Virus record (IMG/VR): IMGVR_UViG_3300046007_002748
Coordinates: 1 to 37,059 of that record
Direction: 5' to 3' (one strand)
Length of the DNA: 37,059 nt
Source of the DNA: a virus
Shown: positions 30,997 to 37,059 of the stretch, one piece after another
Layout: each line of letters begins with the position of its first letter
Position numbering within the stretch: the stretch's first letter is position 1
Notes under the pieces: generated by a model
What the model was told of the DNA's origin: nothing
The model's database searches: none
What the model saw: the letters and a program-made list of their open reading frames with translations, nothing else
Position numbers and translations under genes: made by a program

Positions 30997-32705
30997 TTGT
31001 ATTTGAAAAAGTAAAATGGAAAAACTTTCTATCTACGGGAAATCTGTTTACTGAGGTACCTCTTAATCAGAATAGTTCCACGTTGATTGTAGGCACAAAC
31101 GGGTCTGGCAAGTCCACACTGCTAGATGCTTTGTGCTTTGGTCTTTTTGGAAAGCCATTTAGAAACATCAATAAGCCTCAGTTGATGAATAGCATCAATC
31201 AGAAAGATTGTTTGGTTGAGATTGAATTTTCTATCAAGTCTAAAAATTATAAAATTGTTCGTGGTATTAAGCCAGCAATATTTGAAATCTATGCAGACAA
31301 TGAACTAGTAAATCAAAATGCTGCAACGAAAGATTATCAGGAGTTTCTTGAGAAAAATATTCTCAAATTAAACTTTAAATCGTTTACGCAAATCGTAATC
31401 TTAGGCTCAGCATCGTTCGTACCATTCATGCAGTTATCGGCTGCTGATAGACGCGCAATCATTGAAGACCTGCTAGATATTCAAATCTTTTCTAAGATGA
31501 ATACTCTCATCAAAGAGAAGACTACAACAAACAAAGATGACATTCTCAGAAAGAAGAATCAACAAAATCTTCTAGAAAAGCTTTTGACAGTTCAATTGGA
31601 AAGACTTAACGAACTAAAGCAAAACAATGTCGATAGAATCTCTGAGTATGAGTTAGAGATTACCAATAATAATTCTTCTATCGTAGAATTGCAGAAGTCG
31701 AACGATAATTTAAAACGAGAGATTAATTTAAGACAAGAGATTGTGGACAGTCTACTTTCTGCAAAAACGAAAATTAAAAAGGTCACAAAGTTAGAATCTC
31801 AAATCGAAAACAATATTTCGAAGATAGACACCGACTTAACTTTCTTTGCTACTAACGATTCTTGCCCAACCTGTAAGCAGGCGATTCAGGATGCGTTTAA
31901 GCAAAACATTCTATCAGAATTAAATACAAAGAAAACTGAATGTCTTCATGGTCTTGAATTGTTGAAAAGCAAGATTGATGAAGAACAGAAAAAGATTGAA
32001 GAGATTAATACTGCACAAGAAGACATACAAAAATATCAAACTAAAATTGCAGTAAACAATACCAGCATATCATCTGCCAATGATCAAATTGCAAAACTTC
32101 AAAAGCAAATCGACACTGTTCGAAATTCTAAGAACGTTGATGATCTAGAGAAAAATGAAATTGCATCTTTGAAAGAACAACAGGTTTTGTGTGAAACTGA
32201 TTTAAAAAATCTAATGAACGAAAAGAAGTATCTTGATTTCGCAACGACACTATTGAAAGACGGCGGCATCAAAACAAAGATTGTCAGACAGTATTTACCA
32301 ATTATCAATCGACTGGTCAATCGCTATCTGTCTGCACTAGATTTCTTTGTGAATTTTAATTTAGACGAAGCATTCAAAGAAACAATTAAATCTAGGCATA
32401 GAGATGAATTTAGCTATGCGTCATTTAGTGAAGGCGAGAAGCAAAGAATCGATATGGCACTAATGCTTACTTGGCGTGCTGTTGCAAAAATAAAAAATTC
32501 TGCTAACACAAATCTTCTCATTCTCGATGAGATTTTTGATTCTTCACTAGATACAAATGGCACTGAAGAGTTAATGAAAATTTTGAACTTGCTAGAGAAC
32601 ACGAATCTCTTCATTATTTCTCACAAGGGTGATATTCTTCAGGATAAATTTAGAAATGTAATTCGCTTTGACAAAGTAAATAATTTTTCGAGGATAGTAA
32701 AATGA
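30993..32705 (+). CDS. 46: Recombination ATPase subunit gp46 (SbcC/Rad50-like)
   Basis: 570 residues. Walker A GTNGSGKST (34-42), a Q-loop region LGSASFVPFMQL, long coiled coil broken by a zinc-hook CPTC (291-294), then ABC signature FSEGEKQRI and Walker B LLILDEIFDSSLD. The coiled coil is short, as expected for T4 gp46 (560 residues) relative to cellular Rad50. Dimerises via the zinc hook and powers the gp47 nuclease. ATGA overlaps join it to gene 47 upstream and to peptide deformylase downstream. Confidence 0.95.
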   Translation: MIVFEKVKWKNFLSTGNLFTEVPLNQNSSTLIVGTNGSGKSTLLDALCFGLFGKPFRNINKPQLMNSINQKDCLVEIEFSIKSKNYKIVRGIKPAIFEIYADNELVNQNAATKDYQEFLEKNILKLNFKSFTQIVILGSASFVPFMQLSAADRRAIIEDLLDIQIFSKMNTLIKEKTTTNKDDILRKKNQQNLLEKLLTVQLERLNELKQNNVDRISEYELEITNNNSSIVELQKSNDNLKREINLRQEIVDSLLSAKTKIKKVTKLESQIENNISKIDTDLTFFATNDSCPTCKQAIQDAFKQNILSELNTKKTECLHGLELLKSKIDEEQKKIEEINTAQEDIQKYQTKIAVNNTSISSANDQIAKLQKQIDTVRNSKNVDDLEKNEIASLKEQQVLCETDLKNLMNEKKYLDFATTLLKDGGIKTKIVRQYLPIINRLVNRYLSALDFFVNFNLDEAFKETIKSRHRDEFSYASFSEGEKQRIDMALMLTWRAVAKIKNSANTNLLILDEIFDSSLDTNGTEELMKILNLLENTNLFIISHKGDILQDKFRNVIRFDKVNNFSRIVK

Positions 32706-33232
32706 TTGATCTGAATGAACTTAAATTGGTTGCCGAAAATCATCCTGTTCTCCTATCTGAACAGAAAGACTTTAATTTTGAAAATCCGCAATGTGATCCA
32801 ATCGAACTTGCTCAGAGATTGCATCAATGCATGGTCAGGAGTGATGGGCTTGGATTGTCGGCTTGTCAAGTTGGACTTCCAATTAAAGTGTTCGTTATTC
32901 GAACTGAAGAAGATAAGCCGTTTGCCCTCTTTAACCCTAAAATTATTAGCGAGTCGGAAAATCTAATTTCAATGAAAGAGGGGTGTTTGAGTTTTCCTCT
33001 GTTGTATATGAATGTCAAACGACCAGATTTTGTTCGGCTACGATATCAAAATGAAAAAGGTGAAACGAATACCGAAAGATTCATTGGCATGACTGCCAGA
33101 GTTGTCCTACATGAATTTGATCACATGAATGGCGTTTTGTTTCTAGAAAAAGTGTCGCGCATGGAAAAAGATCGCTCCTTGAGAAAGAGAGCGATCCTTA
33201 AAAGAAAAGTCAAAAAAATAGCGAAAAAATAA
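32702..33232 (+). CDS. def: Peptide deformylase
   Basis: 176 residues. The three motifs are present: GLGLSACQVG (49-58, the G-x-G-x-A-x-Q loop with Ser/Cys changes), EGCLSFP (93-99, metal ligand Cys95) and HEFDH (137-141; His137 and His141 as metal ligands, Glu138 as catalyst). It removes the N-terminal formyl group from nascent proteins. Phage-borne deformylases are known auxiliary genes in marine phages, thought to help processing of proteins in the infected cell. The last ~20 residues are Lys/Arg-rich. It overlaps gene 46 by 4 bases, and a minus-strand terminator is embedded in its 3' end. Confidence 0.93.
   Translation: MIDLNELKLVAENHPVLLSEQKDFNFENPQCDPIELAQRLHQCMVRSDGLGLSACQVGLPIKVFVIRTEEDKPFALFNPKIISESENLISMKEGCLSFPLLYMNVKRPDFVRLRYQNEKGETNTERFIGMTARVVLHEFDHMNGVLFLEKVSRMEKDRSLRKRAILKRKVKKIAKK
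33165..33196 (-). terminator. Minus-strand rho-independent terminator inside the deformylase 3' end
   Basis: Read on the minus strand: GATCGCTC (33196-33189), loop of 11 bases, GAGCGATC (33177-33170), then TTTTT (33169-33165). The plus-strand reading lacks a T-run after the hairpin, so the element is polar and serves the minus-strand gene at 33337-33233. Confidence 0.7.
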
Positions 33233-33337
33233 TTATTCCCACCCTCTATATTTCAGTCTTTCTTTTGCAACTAGCGTTCTTGTTTCGATGATACCATTGA
33301 AAACGTCTCGAATAAATGATAGAATAGAAGTTAACAT
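33233..33337 (-). CDS. 34-codon minus-strand mini-gene
   Basis: Reads MLTSILSFIRDVF, then NGIIETRTLVAKERL and KYRGWE on the minus strand. AAAAGG (33350-33345) is placed 7 bases before the ATG. It is an amphipathic, basic micropeptide with a hydrophobic first third, resembling the short orphan proteins often seen in phage genomes. It directly abuts the deformylase stop codon, has a TATAAATA octamer 55 bases upstream and a terminator 37 bases downstream. It is the only credible minus-strand gene in the window. Function unknown. Confidence 0.65.
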   Translation of the reverse strand: MLTSILSFIRDVFNGIIETRTLVAKERLKYRGWE

Positions 33338-33365
33338 TTGAATACCTTTTGGGTTGTTTAAAATA

Positions 33366-33388
33366 GGCGTGAAATTGTGTTTCACACC
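33366..33388 (-). promoter_or_regulatory. Leader hairpin of the minus-strand mini-gene
   Basis: On the minus strand GGTGTGAAA, loop CACAA, TTTCACGCC: nine pairs including one G-U. The same pair is an A/C mismatch when read as plus-strand RNA, so the structure favours the minus-strand transcript. It would lie at or very near the 5' end of RNA from the adjacent late promoter. Confidence 0.6.
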
Positions 33389-33391
33389 ACG

Positions 33392-33399
33392 TATTTATA
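33392..33399 (-). promoter_or_regulatory. Minus-strand T4-type late promoter
   Basis: Exact TATAAATA on the minus strand (TATTTATA on plus), upstream of the 34-codon ORF. The predicted start near 33386 gives a leader of about 50 bases. Confidence 0.65.
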
Positions 33400-33404
33400 C
33401 TGCA

Positions 33405-33536
33405 ATGCAACATTTTATATCAAAAATATTTTATACGTTTGTTTTTATTTTAATCCTGTTTGGGTTATCATTGATTATAATTCCAGCGTTCGGAATCGTA
33501 ATTGGTTTACTCATTGACATTATTTTTGGAAAATAG
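33405..33536 (+). CDS. Possible small membrane protein
   Basis: 43 residues from the ATG at 33405; an earlier TTG at 33354 is less likely. FISKIFYTFVFILILFGLSL followed by IIPAFGIVIGLLIDIIFG is one long or two short membrane segments with almost no charges. No Shine-Dalgarno is visible, which lowers confidence. The stop codon lies one base before the next ATG. It could be an inner-membrane accessory protein; it may also be non-coding. Confidence 0.4.
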   Translation: MQHFISKIFYTFVFILILFGLSLIIIPAFGIVIGLLIDIIFGK

Positions 33537-33537
33537 T

Positions 33538-33720
33538 ATGCAAATCAAAATTATTTCTCACGGAGATGGCATAGTCTGGTATGCAAATCATGTTGGAAAA
33601 GTCTTTGATGTTGTCAGAGAAGACAGGGAAACTTCTGACGTTTTTTGGGCAAGAGAACCAGAAGGATTCATTAATATAGTTTATAAAAAAGACGCTCAAA
33701 TAGTACAGGAGTCACAATGA
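33538..33720 (+). CDS. Small hypothetical protein
   Basis: 60 residues from the ATG at 33538; the frame is open upstream but the ATG directly follows the preceding stop. MQIKIISHGDGIVWYANHVG, VFDVVREDRETSDVFWARE and FINIVYKKDAQIV look like a small beta-rich fold, about the size of an SH3-like barrel. It overlaps the next gene in an ATGA, which supports translation. No function recognised. Confidence 0.6.
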   Translation: MQIKIISHGDGIVWYANHVGKVFDVVREDRETSDVFWAREPEGFINIVYKKDAQIVQESQ

Positions 33721-34814
33721 AAGAATGGCAATACGGATATGAATTAGATTATTTAAAAGAACTTGAGGCGAAGTATGCAGATTATAATGCATACACACTT
33801 TCGCCGTTCGCCAAGTTTAAAAAGAATAATATTGCAGAAGCCTTGCACAAAGGAACCCTTGTCAATCTTGGTGATGCAATGATGGAAATCTCAACTAGTA
33901 AATCTGCATCAGATATCACTATGCATGGGTCAACCGTGATTGCAAAAAAGCTAAAGGGTGACATTACGATTGGCAAATTGGTTGGAAACATTTCTACGAT
34001 AGAGTCTCAAATTAAAGCACTGAACGGAACTTCTTTTTGGATGTATGTCTGGGCCGAAAACAAAGAACACCGTAAGTTAGCAGAAGACTTAAGATTTTGT
34101 TATGTCGGTCCTAAGATTACCACATATGGAGAAATACATGCTATCTACTACAAAGGAACACAGAGAGCGTTTCCTAACGTTGATCCTGCTGAGTTCCTCT
34201 CTATTAAAAAGATTGGAAACGTGGATGAAAACTTTGTTTCATCGATTTATCAAAAACTAAATTCTCTACCACAGTTCACAAATCATTACAGTAACTATAA
34301 TAAAGATAATTCATGGTCTGCATTATCATTGAGAGGATACACTTCAGATCCATCGTTTATCACAAAGCCAATTGAGATGAATGATAAGTGGAAAGAAGAA
34401 AACAAAGATCAAGATTTTCGTTTACAAGATACTAAACTCTATGATCTTTTTCCTGAAGTACGAGAGTTTGTCAACACTCTAGGCACTGAAGTTCATCGAG
34501 TTAGATTTATGAGACTTAAGCCTGGCGGCGGTGAACTGGAAAGGCATACTGATCAAGTCGATCCTGATTCTGGTGGCAGCATGGGCAAGCTTGCAAGAAT
34601 TCATGTGCCAATCAAGACGAATGAGAATGTAGTTTTTACTGTTTGGAACACACAAGGTGTTCCACAGAAAATCAATATGAAGTTTGGTGAGTATTGGTTT
34701 CTCGATACTCGAAAAGCCCATCAAGCAATTAATGGTGGCGACGATGAAAGAATTCATCTTGTGATTGATGTTAAAGTTGAGAGGCCTTTGTATGACAAAC
34801 TTGTTAACGCCTGA
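33717..34814 (+). CDS. Aspartyl/asparaginyl beta-hydroxylase-like protein with extra N-terminal domain
   Basis: 365 residues. The C-terminal ~115 residues match the Asp/Asn beta-hydroxylase 2OG-Fe(II) family: VRFMRLKPGGGELERHTD (His277, Asp279), LARIHVPI, GEYWFLDTRKAHQAINGG and RIHLVIDV, giving the H-x-D...H metal site and a basic 2OG-binding segment. Residues 1 to ~200 are a separate domain (WMYVWAENKEHRKLAEDLRF, CYVGPKITTYGEIHAIYYKG), perhaps GNAT-like; this is uncertain. It would hydroxylate a protein side chain or small molecule. GGAG precedes the ATG; the end overlaps the next gene by 23 bases, starting the surface-sugar block. Confidence 0.72.
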   Translation: MKEWQYGYELDYLKELEAKYADYNAYTLSPFAKFKKNNIAEALHKGTLVNLGDAMMEISTSKSASDITMHGSTVIAKKLKGDITIGKLVGNISTIESQIKALNGTSFWMYVWAENKEHRKLAEDLRFCYVGPKITTYGEIHAIYYKGTQRAFPNVDPAEFLSIKKIGNVDENFVSSIYQKLNSLPQFTNHYSNYNKDNSWSALSLRGYTSDPSFITKPIEMNDKWKEENKDQDFRLQDTKLYDLFPEVREFVNTLGTEVHRVRFMRLKPGGGELERHTDQVDPDSGGSMGKLARIHVPIKTNENVVFTVWNTQGVPQKINMKFGEYWFLDTRKAHQAINGGDDERIHLVIDVKVERPLYDKLVNA

Positions 34815-35565
34815 ACACTATCTCGAATATGTCAAAGACTGGACTGATCCGAACCCTAAACCAATTGTAGAACGTCAAGATAAATTTTTTGTTGTTCGTG
34901 ATGATTTGTTAGGTTATGGTAGCAAAGTTAGATTCATTGATTATCTTATCAAGAATGATCCCGCTGAAGAATGGGTATTCGGTGGTGCAAATAAAGTAGG
35001 TTGGGGTCCAATCTCTCTCACGCATGTTTGCAATAGATATGGAAAGAAAGCAACATTCTTCATGGCAAAAAGAGAAACACCTACATGGCATCAGCAACAA
35101 GTTTTAGATATGGGTGGAACAATTCACTGGGTTAATATGGGCATGTTAAATGTGACATTGGCAAGAGCAAAAGCATATTGTGAAGAAAGTCCTAACACAA
35201 GAAAAACTTTGCCGCTGGGTCTAGAACATCCTAGTGTGTTGGGTAGTATTATCAAGATTGCCAGAGAACTGCCTTGCGCCTCTGAGATAAGCGAGATTTG
35301 GACTGTTGCAAGCAGTGGCACGTTAAATCGCGGTCTGCAAATGGCCTTTCCTGATTTGCCCGCACACGCGGTACAAATAGGTCATAAGATGAATGAACGC
35401 GAGCTAGGCCGTGCTAAATTATATGTGTCGAAATACAAATTTGACAAAGAAGTAAAAGAGAACGAGAGGCCACCATACCCCTCTGAAATCTTTTACGATG
35501 CAAAGATTTGGACTTTCGTAAATGAACATGCAAAAGAAAACTCTTTAATATGGAATGTAGCATGA
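34792..35565 (+). CDS. PLP-dependent enzyme-like protein (ACC deaminase / D-cysteine desulfhydrase / TrpB fold)
   Basis: 257 residues from the ATG at 34792, chosen because GAGAGG is 7 bases upstream. The protein follows the fold-type II PLP pattern: FVVRDDLLGYGSKVRFIDYL (Lys of GSK at the position of the PLP lysine), WVFGGANKVGWGPISLTHVC like the GG-x-Q/A-N substrate loop, ATFFMAKRE, ASSGTLNRGLQMA like the glycine-rich phosphate loop, and YDAKIWTFV near the end. It is shorter than cellular ACC deaminases (~330) and the phosphate loop is altered, so activity is uncertain. Substrate unknown. It overlaps both neighbours. Confidence 0.55.
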   Translation: MTNLLTPEHYLEYVKDWTDPNPKPIVERQDKFFVVRDDLLGYGSKVRFIDYLIKNDPAEEWVFGGANKVGWGPISLTHVCNRYGKKATFFMAKRETPTWHQQQVLDMGGTIHWVNMGMLNVTLARAKAYCEESPNTRKTLPLGLEHPSVLGSIIKIARELPCASEISEIWTVASSGTLNRGLQMAFPDLPAHAVQIGHKMNERELGRAKLYVSKYKFDKEVKENERPPYPSEIFYDAKIWTFVNEHAKENSLIWNVA

Positions 35566-35918
35566 AACTTTCTGGCAAAATTAATAAGGGTTGGGGCCAT
35601 GAACTCATATGGGTCACCAACGATAAGTATTGCGGAAAGCTTTTGAAGTTCAATACAGGTGCGAAGTTCAGCATGCACTTTCATTCCGAGAAAGATGAAA
35701 CTTGGTATGTGTTGTCTGGTAAATTCTTAGTTAGACACATAGATACAAAGACTGCTAAAATACATGAAAACGAATTGAATGTTGGAAATGTCTGGAGAAA
35801 CGAACCGTTATTGCCACATCAACTAGAGTGCTTAGAAGAAGGCACAATTATTGAAGTTAGCACGCCAGATAGTGTTGAAGATAATTACAGAGTTTATCCT
35901 GGAGATAGTCAAAAATGA
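35562..35918 (+). CDS. Cupin-type sugar-phosphate isomerase-like protein
   Basis: 118 residues from the ATG at 35562 (ATGA overlap with the previous gene). GKINKGWGHELIWVTND is the WGHE start typical of mannose-6-phosphate isomerase-like cupins, followed by FSMHFHSEKDETWYVLSGKF with the H-x-H...E metal motif, PHQLECLEEGTIIEVSTPD, and a YRVYPGD end. Single-domain cupin; metal-dependent sugar isomerase or epimerase is likely. The neighbours activate heptose-like sugars, so a sugar phosphate substrate is plausible. The stop overlaps the next start by 4 bases. Confidence 0.75.
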   Translation: MKLSGKINKGWGHELIWVTNDKYCGKLLKFNTGAKFSMHFHSEKDETWYVLSGKFLVRHIDTKTAKIHENELNVGNVWRNEPLLPHQLECLEEGTIIEVSTPDSVEDNYRVYPGDSQK

Positions 35919-36301
35919 AAAAAATATTTGTGAACGGAACTTTTGATGTAGTGCATTTTGGTCATATCAGTTTACTGAAACATGCAAAAAGTCTAGGCGA
36001 TTATTTACTAGTTGCAATTGATTCTGATATCAGAGTTAAATCATTGAAGGGTGAAAGCCGACCAATCAATAGTCTATTTGAAAGAATGACATTGATTAGA
36101 AATTTAAAATGGGTTGATGATGTCGTTGCTTTTGGTACAGACGAAGAATTAGAATCCATTATCTCATCGTATGAGCCAGACATTACGCTGCGTGGGTCCG
36201 ATCACAAAAATGCAAAAGTGCCTCACGGCGTCATTCAATTTTTTCCAAGGCTCAACACATATTCATCGACAAGCGAAATTGAAAAAATCAAAAAACTATG
36301 A
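35915..36301 (+). CDS. HldE/RfaE C-terminal-like sugar nucleotidyltransferase
   Basis: 128 residues. NGTFDVVHFGHISLLKHA holds the H-x-G-H catalytic motif. DYLLVAIDSDIRVKSLKGES and RPINSLFERMTLIRNLKWVD correspond to the nucleotide-binding and RP motifs of the ADP-heptose synthase nucleotidyltransferase domain, and LRGSDHK resembles the family's KGGDY. In bacteria this domain adenylylates heptose-1-phosphate for LPS core synthesis. A glycerol-3-phosphate cytidylyltransferase role is a less likely alternative. Here it is a separate gene, upstream of the kinase (4-base overlap), the reverse of the fused HldE order. Confidence 0.8.
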   Translation: MKKIFVNGTFDVVHFGHISLLKHAKSLGDYLLVAIDSDIRVKSLKGESRPINSLFERMTLIRNLKWVDDVVAFGTDEELESIISSYEPDITLRGSDHKNAKVPHGVIQFFPRLNTYSSTSEIEKIKKL

Positions 36302-37056
36302 GTAGAATTCTTTTGGTTGGTGATATCTGTTTAGATGTCTATCATTATGGAACATGTTCGAGACTTTCGCCTGAAGCACCAGTGCCTATCATGGACTATA
36401 AATTCAGTAAAGAATTTACAGGCATGGCATTCAATGTGTATCGAAACCTAAAGGCGTTCGATAACACAATTGATTTTGTGCATGGACCATTCTCGAAAAA
36501 AGAAAGATATATTGACATTCGAACAAGTCATCAACTACTCAGAATCGACACCAAGAGCTATGAAAGCGAACAGGTTGTTTTTCCTGTTGATAAATTTCTG
36601 CGGAATTATGATGCCATAGTCATATCAGACTATGATAAAGGCTTTGTTACCGAGGAACTTATTTGCCAAATCAAAGAGCGATGGCAGAATAAACCAATCT
36701 TCGTGGACACAAAGAAAAAGAACTTAAGCGTGTATAGTGGTTGCATTGTTAAGATAAATGAGTTAGAATATAATGAATCGACTGGTCATGAATTTCCAAA
36801 AGAGTTGATTGTCACACTAGGGGCAGATGGTGCAAAGAGAGCAGACAAACACTATGAAGCACCCAGTGTTTCTGTACATGATGTGACTGGTGCGGGGGAT
36901 GTTTTTCTTGCGGTTCTGTCTTCAGTGTATCTCGATACTGAAGATATGGACTATGCAATACGGTGTGCAATTAAGCTATCTACAGAATCAGTAAAACACT
37001 TTGGATCATATACTTTAACAGAGAAAGATATACATGAACATATTGATTACTGGTAA
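36298..37056 (+). CDS. HldE/RfaE N-terminal-like PfkB sugar kinase, compact
   Basis: 252 residues, PfkB family. The start RILLVGDICLDVYHYGTCSR and LSPEAPVPIMDY closely match heptose-7-phosphate kinases (HldE N-domain), and DVTGAGDVFLAVLSSVY is the C-terminal anion-hole/catalytic motif with its Asp. KINELEYNEST and VTLGADGAKR are also family-like. Cellular kinase domains are ~310-320 residues, so ~60 are missing, mainly in the lid region. It would phosphorylate the sugar that the preceding enzyme activates. The stop codon is 3 bases from the window end, so downstream genes of the pathway could follow. Confidence 0.82.
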   Translation: MSRILLVGDICLDVYHYGTCSRLSPEAPVPIMDYKFSKEFTGMAFNVYRNLKAFDNTIDFVHGPFSKKERYIDIRTSHQLLRIDTKSYESEQVVFPVDKFLRNYDAIVISDYDKGFVTEELICQIKERWQNKPIFVDTKKKNLSVYSGCIVKINELEYNESTGHEFPKELIVTLGADGAKRADKHYEAPSVSVHDVTGAGDVFLAVLSSVYLDTEDMDYAIRCAIKLSTESVKHFGSYTLTEKDIHEHIDYW

Positions 37057-37059
37057 CAA

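Noticed and set aside
1-37059. tRNA genes, integrase, transposase or toxin-antitoxin genes
   Set aside because: Looked for by cloverleaf-like ends and by product motifs; none seen.

Overview
This window is a contiguous piece of the genome of a T4-like myovirus (Caudoviricetes) infecting a Gram-negative bacterium. The core genes appear in the order typical of marine T4-like phages (cyanomyoviruses, pelagimyoviruses): 13, 14, 15, 16, 17, 18, 19, 19-like, 20, a 67-like gene, 21, 22, 23, a gene in the place of gene 3, uvsY, uvsW, 55, 47, 46. The DNA is AT-rich and densely packed, with ATGA-type and 8-11 base overlaps. Every gene runs on the plus strand except one 34-codon gene. I see no tRNA, rRNA, CRISPR array, insertion sequence or integrase. 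The phage type is well supported; the host species cannot be read from this window.

Layout. (1) 1-8509, adsorption apparatus: the 3' part of a very repetitive fibre protein cut by the left window edge, a fibre with a C-terminal endosialidase-type chaperone domain, and three proteins each built of seven RCC1 repeats (predicted seven-bladed propellers), with a DUF4376-like protein between the second and third. (2) 8510-13052, an accessory cassette: SAM methyltransferase, TPR-glycosyltransferase, sulfotransferase, a fusion of an oxygenase-like domain with a degenerate APS-kinase-like domain, and an intact APS-kinase-like/nucleotidyltransferase fusion. This suggests sulfate activation plus glycan or protein decoration. 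(3) 13053-26816, neck, terminase, tail and head genes. (4) 26817-33232, recombination and late-transcription genes (uvsY, uvsW, 55, 47, 46) plus peptide deformylase. (5) 33233-37059, a second accessory block: a minus-strand mini-gene, two small ORFs, a two-domain Asp/Asn-hydroxylase-like protein, a PLP-enzyme-like protein, a cupin, and separate HldE-like nucleotidyltransferase and kinase genes (heptose activation).

Regulation. The T4 late-promoter octamer TATAAATA, or a one-base variant, lies just upstream of genes 13, 18, 19, 20, 67, 22, 23 and the gene after 23. The gene 55 late sigma factor that reads such promoters is encoded in the window. uvsY has a good host sigma70-type promoter instead. 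Three signals stand out. The gene 13 late promoter sits in the loop of a perfect 13-bp inverted repeat that would hide the gene 13 ribosome binding site in read-through RNA but not in RNA started at the late promoter. A complete minus-strand unit (late promoter, leader hairpin, 34-codon ORF, terminator) lies between peptide deformylase and the second accessory block. The oxygenase/pseudo-APS-kinase fusion looks like a duplicated and decayed copy of its neighbour, recruited to a new role.
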